From Syncephalis plumigaleata (lineage: Eukaryota; Zoopagomycota; Zoopagomycetes; Zoopagales; Piptocephalidaceae), in contig JAIXMF010000111.1 of assembly GCA_025201365.1 (NCBI GenBank), positions 1 to 37,893 on the forward strand: a stretch of DNA of 37,893 nt, in the 5' to 3' direction. The notes beneath the pieces are model-generated. The model was not told the origin of the DNA and searched no databases. It saw only the letters and a list, made by a program, of their open reading frames with translations. Every line of letters begins with the position of its first letter. Position 1 is the first letter of the stretch. Below, in pieces: positions 1 to 12,920 of the stretch. Both the position numbers and the translations under genes were made by a program.

Positions 1-178
1 TTTTCATTTTGCCACTTATTATAAAATCCATTATTATTGTCCCACATATATTACTCACTCTCTCAATCACATCATACTATATTCCTCTTTTTCTTTTTCT
101 TTATACTTTACTGACTGGTCATCAGTTATTATCATTACTGCTACTACTGCTACTACTACTACTAGTGTAACAGACAAT

Positions 179-2222
179 ATGTCTAGCGAGCGTGTAGATA
201 AACCGGTAATATACTAGATGACAGTTATTGCTTGACACAAATAAATAACCTAGATATTGCTTAGACTGATAAAGACGTGCATCTAGACAATGATGAAGCC
301 GATCAGGTAGCCTATCTACTACAATAACCACTTGACTGTATGCTATTGATTATTAACCGTGTCTATCTGTTACTAGATTGGTATAGAAGATATTTTTGGT
401 GCTGATGGCTTAGATGATGAATTCTCTGATCTTGAAGGACTACCCGATTCTGATGATGGTAAGCTATTACTAAAGACTATAACACGCTTAATTCATTATA
501 TATTCACGCGTTATATTAGAGGAGAAACAAAAGAAGAGCACGACTAGTGGTGTAGCACAAGCGGGTGCTAGTTCACAAAAGACAGAGAGTGCAAAGCCAA
601 TCTATGAATTCACCTTGCCACGATTCAAGAAACGTGATCGTTCAGCCGTAGCAAACAATGCTAACGAGTATCAACAGGAAGACAATGACAATTATCAGGT
701 TACAGAGAGTAACTCACCAAGAGACGAGTCTACAAGTAGAAATCATGCAGATAGAGAAGGGTAAGCATTTATATCAACTATGATAACAATCATCTTTATT
801 AAATGGTACATCTAGTGCAAAAGAATCAGTAGAAGGAAAGTGTAAGTAATGAGAGTGTCTATAATAGTAGATACAATTACTAACATCATTACATAACTAG
901 CTAAAACAAGTGCAGCTAAAGAATTCATGGATTCAGTAATGAAAGACGTTAAAGGCACATCATCACGATCAAAGAGACGACGCAAGAATGGAGATCTAGT
1001 AAGTGAATGAATGAATGAACAAGTAACTGAACAATAGTAATAACCGTGTAATTGATAGGATGAAGTCACTCGTATGGATGATGAGGCTAGTGCACTAAAA
1101 CGAGCCATGCACAAGGCAGCACTTGATGACTTGGATAGTCATGCTAATGAACAACCAGGATTTGCTAAATTGATGCTACTAGATCGAGTTGTATTATCCA
1201 TGAACAAGTAAGTAACTAGATAGATAGATAGATCAGATACTATATAGTATATTAATAATGATGACTATTAGAGTGGATATGCATGATGCATTCATGGATG
1301 CCAATATACTTGAGGCCATTCGTGTATGGCTTGAACCATTTGCTGATCGATCATTACCGCCATTAGATATTCAACAAGCAATGTTCAAGATTCTAGATGA
1401 TGTAAGTGATTAACAAGTAGGAGAGAGTAGATATATATATATAGTGTTAATATTCTATATATATTACTAGTTACCTATTAGTACAGATCATCTACGTGAA
1501 TCAGGAGTTGGCCGTATTACATTATTCTATGTAAAGAACAAAAAAGTACAACCATCTATTCAACGATTAGCTGATCGTCTTCTTAGTAAGTAGTAGTAGA
1601 CTAGTCTATACAAATAGTATATACTCATACAATAATAGATAAATGGAGTAGACCTATCTTGGGCCTAAGTTCTGATTATCGTACAAAACGATTACCTACT
1701 GCTGCACTTGATGTACAAGATAAACCGTAAGTCATTTGTTATTCATATATCATTCTATATTATTTACATATAATATATATATATATAAATAGTCGACGAT
1801 CACATCCATCTACTCCATCAAACACATCATCACCATCTCTATTCTCATCCAGTCATAATGGTAGATCTCAAAGGTAAGTAATTAGGGTTATTATGTTACT
1901 CATCTATTCAATACAAATTCACTTTACAATAATATAATGATTATAGAGGATCTGAACCATCAGATACAATGTCTCATGGCAGTGCAGTAGCTACAGCACG
2001 AGCGCGCATGCCTACTACTTACTTACCAACCTTTGATGTTATGCCATTACCTGATCAAACAGTACATATAGCATCTATGAATGGAAAGGTAACATAATAC
2101 ATAGAATGATATGACATTGTCTATTAACTAATCGATATTATTAGAATAAGGATCCATTAAAGCGTATTAAACAAAAGATGAATATGATGAAACGACAAAC
2201 AGGTTCTAGTGGTAGACGTTGA
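179..2222 (+). CDS. IWS1: IWS1/Spn1 transcription elongation factor
   Basis: Iws1/Spn1 is a nuclear protein that binds Spt6 and RNA polymerase II and acts in elongation and mRNA processing. I trace about 13 exons (179-205, 265-306, 377-458, 520-760 and so on to 2146-2222), roughly 430 codons, with frame kept at every GT-AG junction. The N-terminal half is acidic and low-complexity (IEDIFGADGLDDEFSDLEG), as usual for the family. From about 1130 to 1730 runs the TFIIS N-domain-like helical core: FAKLMLLDRVVLSMNK, then ILEAIRVWLEPFADRSLPPL, then GVGRITLFYVKNKK, and the family hallmark NKWSRPILGLSSDYR. The end is a basic tail (KQKMNMMKRQ) before TGA. The start ATG at 179 is the first in-frame Met; exon 1 is only 27 nt, so the N-terminus is the least certain part. 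Confidence 0.93.
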
Positions 2223-2695
2223 ACATTTCTCCTTTAATCATTTGTAATAAACATTTAGCATTACTGCGCCATTACTCATAATAACATACATGTATATATG
2301 TATATATATATATAAGCCATTAGCTAAATGAATAATAAAGGCAATTTATATCACATGTTTGTATGAAATAGGTAGTGCCCCCAATACAGAATACATGTTG
2401 TCTGTAAAACATCATAATGCATTACAGACACACAGCACACACAGAAATGAATGAGCAAACACGGTCCAGTAATAAATGTCATGGATTTTGCCATGTTTTT
2501 TATTCTAAATGCCTTTGTTATTACAAAGTTGTTTTCTTTCTATCTCTCTCGCTTCTCTTTCTATCTCTCTCGCTTCTCTTTCTTCTCTCTTGCTCTCTCG
2601 TTCTCTGACTCGTGTGTTGTCGCTCTCTATTAGCATATATTCTTATTCTACTACTACTCTATTACTCTTTACTAGCATAACACCATTGGTACACT
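2223..2695. other. Intergenic, pyrimidine-rich putative promoter of the PAP2 gene
   Basis: No gene seen. It holds the IWS1 3' end, a (TA)n-rich patch near 2290-2310, and just upstream of the next ATG a long C/T tract containing a 21-bp direct repeat (2537-2557 and 2558-2578, then a partial third copy). Such C/T-rich leaders often precede fungal transcription start sites. The short ORFs here are products of the repeat. Confidence 0.6.
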
Positions 2696-3966
2696 ATGGT
2701 TAAATTCCAAGCTGAACGTTTTCGCCAATTATGGCCCACCTATCTTATTGATTGGTCGCTCTGTGTGGCATTTCTTGTTGGCACACTTTGTTTAGAGCTC
2801 GTTCAACCGTTTCGTAGACATTTCTCAGTACACGATGTTACTATTAGTTTCCCTTATGCTGTACACGAGACAGTCACCTATGGTCAAGCGATAGTAAGTA
2901 ACCATATTAGTCTAGTATGTTTCTCTAGACATAAGATAATGGCTGTTATGTTCACTGCCGCTACATGATATACTCACATGATGGCAACAATAGGTTGCTG
3001 CTATTATTGCACCTCTAGTCTTGGTAGTTGCCATTAATCTGGGCACACGTCGTGGCTTATTCGATCTACATCAAAGTGTTCTAGGTACGTTTATGCATAC
3101 ACACACACACACACACATTGGAGTGAGTAATAACAATATACATGTGTATATTAATAGGTATGCTGTTGACCTTTACACTCACTACTATTTTCACTGAAAT
3201 TGCCAAGGTATGTATGATCTTTCCTTCTTGTCATGTTATAGATCATATACTCATATAGGAATGATTAACCTTTGCTGTTACTTTGTGCATGTGATAGATC
3301 ACCGTTGGTCGACCTCGACCTGATTTTCTGGATCGTTGTAAGCCAAATGTCAGAGAAGATCCAGAATTTGGTCTGAGCACCGTGGATGTATGTACATGGA
3401 CTGACAAGAAGATAATACTCGATTCAATGCGTAGTTTCATGTCAGGTCATACATCTAGTAAGTGTACTATACTATACTATACAAGTATGCACTAGTTAAC
3501 TAACTAACTAACTGATGATACTATAATAATAGCGAGTTTTGCTGGCTTGGGTTTTCTCTCCTTGTACATGGCCGGTAAATTGCATATCTTCGATGAACGG
3601 GGCTTTGTCTTCAAGCCACTCATCTGTCTAATTCCCTTGCTTGGTGCCGCTCTCATCGGTATTTCACGTATTGCCGATTATCGTCATCATTGGCAAGATG
3701 TACTTGTGGGTGGCATTGTCGGCTTTGGTATGGCTTACTTTGCCTATCGTCAATACTATCCAAGTCTATCGAGTCATCAGTGTCATCGACCCTTCTCGCC
3801 ACGTATTCCAGCTAAGCGTATTGAACAGCTTAAGCATGGAGAAGATAATGTCGTGGAGCCTGAACCTGCCCCCACCAGTGTTAATATGAATAATGAGGAT
3901 GAAGCATTCGATCGTAGTCGTAGTGTAGAGGAGGGCAGTATTGCTGAACCAGCTCCCGTCAAATAA
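2696..3966 (+). CDS. DPP1: PAP2-family lipid phosphate phosphatase (DPP1/LPP-like)
   Basis: An integral membrane phosphatase that removes phosphate from phosphatidic acid, diacylglycerol pyrophosphate or lysolipid phosphates. Five exons: 2696-2893, 2994-3084, 3158-3207, 3298-3457 and 3533-3966, 310 codons, all junctions in frame. The three catalytic PAP2 motifs are present in order: KITVGRPRPDF (C1), SGHTSTSFAG (C2, with the catalytic-pair His) and SRIADYRHHWQD (C3, with the nucleophile His). Hydrophobic segments surround them in the usual six-helix plan: WSLCVAFLVGTLCLEL, VAAIIAPLVLVVAINL, LLTFTLTTIFTEIA, LGFLSLYMAG, LICLIPLLGAALIG and VLVGGIVGFGMAYF. The C-terminal 60 or so residues are a hydrophilic acidic tail. 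DPP1 and LPP1 cannot be told apart by eye; the fungal DPP1-type loop DVCTW between C1 and C2 favours DPP1. Confidence 0.93.
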
Positions 3967-4261
3967 TTACTATCCTCTATAATTACTAATATATACATAT
4001 GTTGTCACTGGCTTATTACGCATTAATAATTACAATAATGCTGTAAGCTAGTCCCTATATCAGTTTGTCTATTTGTTAGTCTGGTCTCTATGTTAAATGA
4101 TTAAACGCTTTATTACTTTGTTAGCAAAAGTGCAAACTACATGAACAATTATGACGTATATATTCATGCTAATGTGATGTTTACAAAACGACACTTTACT
4201 AAATGAAACACAACTAACTATTAGTTCTAGATATATAGATATACGTAAGTAAGTAAGTAGA
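3967..4261. other. Convergent 3' intergenic region
   Basis: The PAP2 gene and VAC14 converge here. AT-rich sequence with polyadenylation-like AATAAT stretches; no gene seen. Confidence 0.5.
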
Positions 4262-7200
4262 TTAGCGACGTGAACTGCCACCAGTACTACCGCCAATACG
4301 TCGAACAGGACGTGCACCCGTAGGTGAGATAGTTCCCGCTCCTCGTGTACTACCGCCAGATATACTGCTACTTTGTAGATGACGTGCTCGATCCAGTTCA
4401 TTATTCATACCACTGCCACGGCCTGATTGTGAAGTTGACGGTGTTCTAGCTCGACGTCGACCTTGTGATGGTAATGGCTTAGTTGCCGCATTACTACTAT
4501 TTATACCATTGCCATGGATACCTAGATGATGACAGATCACATTGTTATAATTACTATGATGATACGTGGTGTAGTTTTACATACCCTGATTGAAGACCTC
4601 TTCATGTTTAAGTTGCACTGCACGGAAATGACTTAGTAATTCACCAAATCGTAATGTATTCTCACTAGCAGTCTTTTGTCGTTTCATTAGATCTGTAGCA
4701 CTGTTCAACGACGGTAATAATATAGTTGATCTCTCATGTCAATATGTGTATACATAACAAATCTCAATTTCTTCCTATTACCTTTTCGCTGTTGATGCTG
4801 ATGATATGTTGAAGGGTCCAACGCTATTTAATCTATTTCGTAGTATGGCAAATGCACTGCTTTGTGGTAGTAGCATTAGAATCCCATAGAGACATTTGAA
4901 TAGGTAGGGATGTCGCTCCGGTTCAAGTAACTGAAGACGTAAATCTAAATGGCAATGTTAATCATCTATACATGTATCCTATTGACACATCCTCGTTACT
5001 TGCATGTAAACACTGGTGACTCTAATAGTTGCACCAATTTATCCAGTTGAATCAAGAAACTAACAGAGATATCCAATTCCGCACTATATATATACACATA
5101 TATATATATGAGATATCATTAGTATGTCATACACATGATCATTGATTACAATAGACTTACAATATTTGTAGCATATTAGCTGCATGTTCATATGTTTGTG
5201 CTAGTAAGCAGAGTGAAAATGTCGCGACAGAATTATGACACCATGATCGATAAAGAGCAACAAACAGTGTTTGATTCTCCTATTCAGCATGTATTACTCT
5301 ACCATTATTACTATCTGTCATTTATAAGCATTTACCTTAATATCCATTCGTTTCAATCGTTTACGTAGTTCTGCTGCTTCAGGCGATGTAATAAGAATGA
5401 TATTTAGATTCTGTACCATAATACTGGCAAATTCAAGATCCTATTATTGACATCACACGTATTATTGATGAGTATACACATGACATATAGATTTATCCTC
5501 GTCACTTCTTACCTCTTCTTTCTCGAGAGTCTCGGCAAATGCCAAATAAATACGTTCTGGATTGAGACTTAGACACAACTGACGAATAATGAGACTGCCT
5601 CGATTCTCGAGCATAGGTCGATCACTACTGAAGAGACGTAGTAGATGCACCATGAACTCTCGAAAGTAAGTGTCATCTGAATAGGCTGAGAATTGTGCCA
5701 ATAATTGTAGATCACGTTGTATTACCTACATGTACATCAAGTGTAAGATACTACAAAATATCAATTGATATCATCCTATTGACTTACTCTTTCTGAGGAA
5801 TCTGATAATATTTTCAATAATACCGGGAATAGACCATCATCTGTTGCAAGAATCTAGTATGTGTCGAGTAAGTATACTAATAAGATCAACATACAATATT
5901 CATACCTTGTGTGGTGCCTTACGCTGTAGCATAAGTAGCCATTCTAGACTCTCGACTCTAGTCGTTTCATGCTCATTAATGAATTGGAATGTTAATGCCG
6001 ATACAGTGGCATGATAGTCGAATGGATCTTGATTATCACGTTCACCGGTCTCTGATGATGATACTGTCATACTCGCTTCAGTTGTATCCTGAAATCCATC
6101 CGTTGTTTCCGCTTCACTACCCGTAGTTAGATTCGTGCCATCATCAGAGGCAGCAGTCGACATATTCCCAATACCCGTACGACTATTGATAGAGTCGTGT
6201 TTTGTTTCTAACAATAATAGTTTGTATTAATACTTTGATATTGCAAATAAGGGAAATAACATATTGTCCTACATACGTGGTGGTATCTCAATATGTTGTA
6301 TCAATTTGAATAGATTACGATTGGCACGCGTTGCTATCTCCCTTATAGAGGAATACAATCATTAATAACATCTTATTGCTGCTATTGCTGCTACATACCT
6401 GATATCAGATCTTTGATGAGAAAGACTAGGAAGGATGGCTCGTAATAACTCGGGTGTAAATGGCACGACAACACTCTGAGCAATGTGCATGAATTCATTG
6501 AGCCATCGAATGGCCGTCAACTGAATCTCTTCATCTAATACGCGATAGATTATATGATTAATACAACATTGGGAATAGTAACACTAACATAGTTCAAATA
6601 ACACTTACCTGTAGATATCAAATGTGGCTGAAGTATCTTGATAATCTGCGTGTAATCAATCTCGATACCTTGACCCGGTGTCCATACACCCGCCATCGGA
6701 TTGTTATTGTCACGTTCATTCAACGTGGAATGATTGACATCATCTGTGGTGCCATTCGACTCGACACCGCCGATCTCGGTTGTTTTCGCTTGCTGTTCAT
6801 TACGTAGTATAGCGATATCACGTATCTCCTGCAGGAAATCAGCGAGTAATAATGCGGTGGCATTCCGTATCTCCTGATTTCGATCACTTAGGAATTTAAT
6901 CAACTCGTTCAGGAATGCAGGCAAGTAGTATACAAGTTCGAGATCGGGAACGGAATTCAACACGGTAAGCCATTGAACGAGGAACATGCGTACGTGCTCG
7001 TTCGTGATATGCATACGTTCAGCGAGTACGGGAATGAACTTGGTTAGCGTGAACGGTCTCAAGAAACTCGACGCAGTTATCGGCGAATGAGGAGCGCCCT
7101 GACCCACGGTTATCGGATAATCATCCAGCTCATTAGTGGCCGGCATATGCACCGATGTATGCTCTGCTACAATATTCTTAATAAGCATGTTCAAATGATT

Positions 7201-7902
7201 CGCTCCCTTGGCCACCTGTTTGTCGGGATCAGCCACCAACTAATAGTATATACATACATATATATATATATATATTATATCGTCAATATATCGAATAAAT
7301 GAAGCTAGACACGATGCCCATTAATGCTAATCACCTTGCTTAACCCGTCAAATATCTCGGTAAAGAAGCGTAGAATACCCGCTTTAGCCGCATTGGCTAT
7401 ATTGTACATGGCTTCACAGGCACCATACCGTACCGTACTATCCTCAGCCGTGAATAATGGTGTAATAGATGGTATAAGTACACTAAGATAATTGTTGACT
7501 TCCTAGATATATATATATCGTTGAATGACTATTAATGCATGCATATATGTATATACTCAGCCTGTTCTAACTATTACTCCACTTACCGTGCCCAATCCAA
7601 TAGCTACCGCTGCCAGTCCAATAGCTCCACCGTTACGTACATTGGGAAGTAGACTGAGCGTGTAGTCATCTGTAAGACAGCGAATTACGAACATGATTCG
7701 TTCATAGTCTTTAACTTCCACCAACTGCCGTATTAGCCTATTATGCAAAATGTAAATACAATGACGTCTATTATCTCTGGCATATATATGTATATATGTA
7801 TACGAACTTCTCCACTTCAAGAGCAGCAGCCTTTCGCCGCTCATACACTTTATCTTGTAGGCCACGCAGGGTGTTCGGGGTCAAGGGCGAGATTTCAGAC
7901 AT
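4262..7902 (-). CDS. VAC14: VAC14, scaffold of the PIKfyve/Fab1 complex
   Basis: Vac14 is a HEAT-repeat scaffold that joins the PI3P 5-kinase Fab1/PIKfyve and the phosphatase Fig4 on vacuole or endosome membranes and so controls PI(3,5)P2. Reading from the ATG at 7902 I follow well over ten exons, roughly 850-900 codons, to TAA at 4262. Family-specific blocks in order: [97 protein letters not shown], and near the C-terminus the near-invariant [20 protein letters not shown] followed by MLLPQSSAF. The C-terminus adds a Ser/Gly/Arg-rich tail that looks disordered. The first intron must use GTTCGT as donor to keep the frame (see findings). Confidence 0.95.
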
Positions 7903-8220
7903 GATGACAAAGAGGGATAAGAAGGAACAACAATAGTACACTAAGAATCATGATGACATCAGACAATTCATTAACTATTTATAATTTATTGATTGAGTAC
8001 AATTCCATAACATTCATTGAAACGACAATAAGATAGGCTAACTTCTTATTAGTAGCATATGAATGTAATAATGATAATGATAATGATTCGGCTTAAATTA
8101 ACGCATATGTATATATAAAACAGACAAACCTATTATAGTAAATATATCTATCTATCAGTTAATACTATTCTATAACTCGTATAGTATATCTAACCTATTA
8201 TGAGGATTCTATCATGATTA
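7903..8220. other. Intergenic: VAC14 promoter and ORC6 3' end
   Basis: Both flanking genes lie on the minus strand, so this holds the VAC14 upstream region and the ORC6 terminator region. AT-rich with short ATA repeats; no gene or RNA recognised. Confidence 0.5.
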
Positions 8221-9759
8221 TTATTCCTCATTCGTATTAGCAGCATTGGATGCCTGTCTTGATGATGAGCGTAGTTTCTGTAACATCTTTTGTTTCCAAT
8301 CCTTTGCCTTTGCAAATTGACGTGTCTCTTTCCATGACATAGGCAATATCTAATTGTGCTCAGTAGTATAAGTACTCTACTATCATGTCATATCTCATCT
8401 ATACACTAATAATACATTACCATTGGATTAATGCCGTCAACAGGTGGTTCTCGAAGTTGTATGATGCGTTCATTGTTATCATCTTCAGGTAATGTTGCCT
8501 TATTTGTTTTAGCTGATGATTTACGACTATTCTCTGGCTCATTATTCGTTGCAGTCTTACGACGTTGACGTTTTACTTTAGGTGAACTAGGCTCGTTCTT
8601 AACCACTGATGTTGATCGAGCCTTACGAGGTTGTCGTGTAGAACGACGTGTTTTAGTAGTAGAATCACTCTCATCATGATTGTCATTATCATCTTCGTCA
8701 TTATTATTATTACTTTCTATCGGTGTTGCTTCCTCCATTATTTCATCGTTATCTTCATTTACAGTGGCTGATACTAATGCCTCTCCCTTTCCTTCTTTCT
8801 CTTCCTCTCCTTCTTGACTCTTTGTCTTTCTTTTACGCTTACCAGCTGCTGTTGATTTGACTGATGCTGCTGTTGCCACTTTCTGATCCTCTGCTTTACT
8901 TGCTCTCTTTCGAATACGCTTGACTGGTTCTTCTTTAGACGTAGATGCTGTACTAGTATTCGTTGATGCCTTGCTTGCAACTTTACGTGTCTGTGTCTTC
9001 TTGACATCTTTCGTTCGATTTGGTGCAGGCTGTGAATGTAAATTGGATAGACCAAGCGTTTTCAGCTCCTCTGCTGCATAGTATTCAGTGAGTGTAATCA
9101 CTTTGTTGATCTCTTCAGCTCGTTCGCCGGACATCAATCTTAGTTTCGCTCGATCAACGCGCACCTTACCCATTACAATAAGTACTAGTGGTCGCATAAC
9201 TGACTTGACAGAGGCTTATCACTCACCGATGCCACTTTACAACAAGCTAGGAACACGCCCACCGGAAATACCGCACGATCCCATTGTACCGCTCCTAACT
9301 GAGCACTCGGTAGTGAGGCTGACCAACGCTCCTTGAAGGCTTTCATCACTTGCTCACATCGTGGTAGCATGGAAATCGAACCAAACTGCACCACCAGTGA
9401 CTTTAGCGTGATACGCATGATATTTGATGATATACCAAGTAAATCGTGTAGTCGCATAAGTTCACTTTTATAAATGGTTACAGTTACGCCAGCTAATCGT
9501 GCTGTCATACGACGATCTAGCGCTGTACCATATCTGTATGAAAAAGTCAAGATTAGAAAGAAAATAAAGAATATTAGCATAAGCTGAGTGCTTACTTTTC
9601 TCCAGCTAATTCCAGACAGACAAGTGGTGTTGCGGAATTGGTGCCAGTACGTGCACTCGCTTGCGTATACAGCTGAAGTGCATATGGAACAATACGTGAA
9701 TCATGCTCAAGATTGAGCGTTTTAGCAAACTCACTTAGACTATACAGTACATTAACCAT
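8221..9759 (-). CDS. ORC6: Origin recognition complex subunit 6
   Basis: Orc6 is the smallest ORC subunit, with tandem TFIIB-like cyclin folds, needed to license replication origins. Four exons from ATG 9759 to TAA 8223, about 450 codons. The N-terminal region matches the animal-type protein: ASARTGTNSATPLVCLELAG, then TALDRRMTARLAGV, LLGISSNI and LVVQFG, then AVFPVGVFLACCKVAS joined across an intron to VRVDRAKLRLMSG. The middle is a long Lys/Arg/Glu/Ser-rich linker, which explains the length compared with about 250 residues in human. The short C-terminal exon encodes the conserved Trp-containing helix (SWKETRQFAKAKDWKQKML) that binds Orc3. The intron before VRVDRAK appears to use an AAG acceptor, the only one that keeps the frame. 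Neighbour MESH1 is divergent. Confidence 0.9.
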
Positions 9760-9978
9760 GGTGAATGTTGTGTGGATTCGAGTAGTGTTTGTAGTGGAGA
9801 AAATGGAATAAGATACGTTTTAATGATTGGCATAAATCATTACGCACAACCGTTGTTTGAATTGTTCAAATGCAGAAAATATTGAGTAGCAAATAATGTG
9901 ACATAGTCATTCACTTCTTATTCAATATTCATTTATCCATTGTCTACTTATTGCTCGTATTCATACATTGACTACAAT
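9760..9978. promoter_or_regulatory. Shared divergent promoter of ORC6 and HDDC3
   Basis: The 219 bp separate two divergent start codons, so both core promoters must lie here. I see no clear TATA box; the position is the only evidence. Confidence 0.5.
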
Positions 9979-10831
9979 ATGGATTCATTACCTGCAACAG
10001 CTACATTAGCCATACTACATGCAGCTGACTTTGCAGCACGTAAACATAAAAGTCAACGACGTAAAGACCCCGAAAAGACACGCAAGTATTAGTAGTATTA
10101 GTGGTAATACTAGTAGGATACTCGTTTGCTGACTATTGCTTAGCCTATATCAATCATCCTATAGGTGTGGCCTACTTGCTTGCCGAAGCGGGAGTGACCG
10201 ATACGGCGGTACTGCAGGCGGCATTACTTCATGATACGGTTGAAGATACGGATACTAGTTTTGACGAGGTGAGTAAGGGATATCCACAAGGAAGTAATAA
10301 ATAACTAATGTAGACGGTAAAGATTGAGCAAATATTTGGAGCACAAGTTCGTTCGGTGGTTGACGAATGTACCGATGATAAGAATCTACCTAAAGCTGAA
10401 AGAAAACGTTTACAAATAGTGGCAGCACCACATAAATCAACTAGAGTAAGTGTACTATGATCTCACTCAATTAATTATTACTACTAAATAGCAAGCCATC
10501 ATATCATTCTACTGTAGGCTAAGCAAGTTAAATTGGCGGATAAACTGTACAATCTACGTGATTTACAACGAGCAACTCCAGAGGGATGGTAATTGGCTAT
10601 ATCCTATTTGATCATTGATGCATTATACTAATCAATTTCATTATAGGACATCCGAGAGGGTACATGACTACTTTGTATGGGCTCGTCAAGTAGTTGATGG
10701 TATGTTGTCATAACAACAAGATGTCCTCCTCGTTAATTTGTATGTATATATGTTTAGGTTGTCGCGGCACTAATGATAGTTTGGAGAAACAATTGGATGA
10801 ACTGTTTGAACAAGTGTTGACAAACGTCTAA
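9979..10831 (+). CDS. HDDC3: MESH1/HDDC3-type HD-domain hydrolase
   Basis: MESH1 is the eukaryotic single-domain homologue of bacterial SpoT hydrolase. In animals it removes the pyrophosphate of ppGpp and also dephosphorylates NADPH, using Mn2+. Six exons, about 190 codons, close to the family length of about 180. Conserved blocks in order: [36 protein letters not shown], the metal-binding [19 protein letters not shown] (HD motif), [20 protein letters not shown] and [20 protein letters not shown]. No synthetase, TGS or ACT domain is attached. The first intron (10082-10143) starts with GCAAGT, a GC-AG intron, and only this donor gives the expected KTPYINHP junction. Whether it acts on ppGpp or NADPH here cannot be told from sequence. 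Confidence 0.93.
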
Positions 10832-11051
10832 GAAGTAATAGTAGTATATCCTATTGACAACACAATGCTACACATCAATAAAGTATCAAAAGCTTAATAA
10901 ATACAGAAAATAACATAGTTTTATTGAAGTATATATAAAGCGCTAATCAACATTCATATGGTTGGCATAAAAGAAAAAGGGAAAACTATCAAGTAAACGG
11001 TCAATCATTTGATGTTATTGTCAAAATCAACCCAACAGCTAAGAAGCTGTA
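10832..11051. other. Convergent 3' intergenic region
   Basis: The ends of HDDC3 (+) and the seven-helix protein gene (-) meet here. An AATAAA-like signal lies at about 10878-10883; no gene seen. Confidence 0.45.
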
Positions 11052-12920
11052 TTAGGTGTATGGCATATGTGGAGGCGGTGGCGGTGGCGTCGTCGAGGAA
11101 GGATACGGGTGCGGATATTGTCGTAGATTCGTAATATTATAGCTATACTTGGACGAGTTTGACGTTCGCATTGACCGCTGACTACCCGATGCACGCATAT
11201 GCGAGCTATCCATCGATGGTTTATGCTCGAGGTAGTGTCGCGGCTCATTGACCGACTCGCCGTAGCCGTAACCTTCGCCGAATAGTCGTTCCTCCTGTTG
11301 GCGATTGATCGCGGCAAATGCACGTCGTTGTTCCGCGTAACGTTGTTGATGCAGCAACACCTCCTGCTCGTAGCTACGCTCCTCCGGTATCGGTATGCTT
11401 GTCGTGTTTTTATCTCCCGGTGTAAGTAGCAATCCGGTGGATGACTTGACGCTTGTTGGGCTTTCCAGCGGACGACTAGGCGTGCTCCGCTCTGATTGTT
11501 GTTTCTCCTGCTTACGCTGTTTCTCCTGTTTACGCTTGTACTCGTAGGAAATAACAAATGGATCATAGTCAACACCGCCAAATGCTCCATTGGCACCGCC
11601 TGCGGAACCAGCACCCACCACCGTTGCACCATCATGTCCAACCAGCGGATGGATGCCGCCCTTTTCATTCTCGGCAAGTTGAAGCTTTTGCGTTGATTTA
11701 CGTGCATCAACCTCGTTCCTTCTCGGTTTACCGTTCGATTTCTTACTATCGAGTGTATTGGCATCGCTAATCATCGAGGATGTTTGTCCTTGTCCTTTCT
11801 GGATTGTTCTCGTGACATGTCGATTGTCCGCCGCTTCCGAAGATTTAGTCGAGTCAACCACGGCCATTTCCGTGATACGATCGAGTGTCGACGAGTGTAC
11901 CATGCTACTCGTGACGATCTTCAAGAATCCCGGCCATACTAGAATTGCCGCACCAACTGCTTCGAATAATCCTCGTAACATGCTGATATAACCAGCAACT
12001 GCTAACTCATACCGGATACTATCGCTTATTGCTGCACAAAGCATGCCAGTTGCTAAAAAGCTATTTGCAGTAATGATACGAAGTAATTGCTAATGACACA
12101 GGTTAATCATTTACTACGTATATATATATATATATATATGAGTGTATACTTACTGATACTTTGGCTTTACCAGCCACCAGATCATCTGGCCATTCTCGTG
12201 ACATTTTCCGATAAAGCATGAACAAATGAAATGGTACAACAAATATAACGAAATAGCCCCATGAAGAGGTAACGAGCAAGGCAAAGCCACGATCACTATT
12301 GGTGCTTGCCCTGTTAATACTACCAGCGATACCGATAGGTGTAAATACAAAAGCCAAAACACGTAGAATGTTCACTGTCCAGCGCAATTGTCTGCTACTG
12401 CCATCGCCGTCCATATCGGATGTAATGCTCTGTACATCGTCATTCCTAATTCATTGATTAGCATTAAAAGAACAGTGTAGACCGTTGTACATCCCGACAA
12501 CTTACTCCTCCTCTTCATCATTTTTCTGTCCTCGTGAATCACCAACAACACTCGTATGCCACAAATAAAGAAACTTTTGCAGTGTAAGCATAAGTAGAAC
12601 GGTACCAATAACCGTTGTAATACCGGATATGATGGTTAGCACATCGCCGGCAGATCCTACTAGTATAGAGTCAACGAGCAAGAGTGCGACTTCTGCAAAA
12701 GTACGAACTAATAATAGTGACCAAAAAACATGCAATATAAGTAATTCTGATGTCACATTTGTTTCATATCGATCGTATTCTTACATAATGCAAAAATGAC
12801 CATATACCAGTAGGGGTGGAATCCATCACGAAAGACATTGATGGCCAAGAGTACTAGAACGCCGATGTAGCAGGCTGATGCTATTGCATGTGCCGGTATC
12901 AATGAAATGTCATGTATCAT
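11052..12920 (-). CDS. Seven-helix membrane protein with long cytosolic-type tail
   Basis: I do not recognise this gene with certainty. Four exons (first 12920-12785, second 12707-12506, last ending at TAA 11052-11054) give about 550 codons. The first 260 or so residues hold seven likely membrane segments, e.g. HAIASACYIGVLVLLAINVF, WYMVIFALF-RTFAEVALLL, ISGITTVIGTVLLMLTL, ILRVLAFVFTPIGIAG, SWGYFVIFVVPFHLFML, ANSFLATGMLCAAI and LRGLFEAVGAAILVWPGFL. The short loop after helix 1 (NVFRDGFHPYW) and the overall layout resemble fungal DUF7702/RTA1-like proteins, a loose comparison. The last 290 residues are hydrophilic, Ser/Gln/Arg-rich (YEYKRKQEKQRKQEKQQ), and end in PPPPPPHMPYT, so probably disordered. 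A role as receptor or sensor is possible but unproven. Confidence 0.8.

Noticed and set aside
1-178. A gene upstream of IWS1
   Set aside because: The first 178 bases are AT-rich with a C/T tract and ACT repeats; nothing codes in a supportable way.
11496-11991. Several + strand ORFs
   Set aside because: They are antisense shadows of the tail of the seven-helix protein gene.
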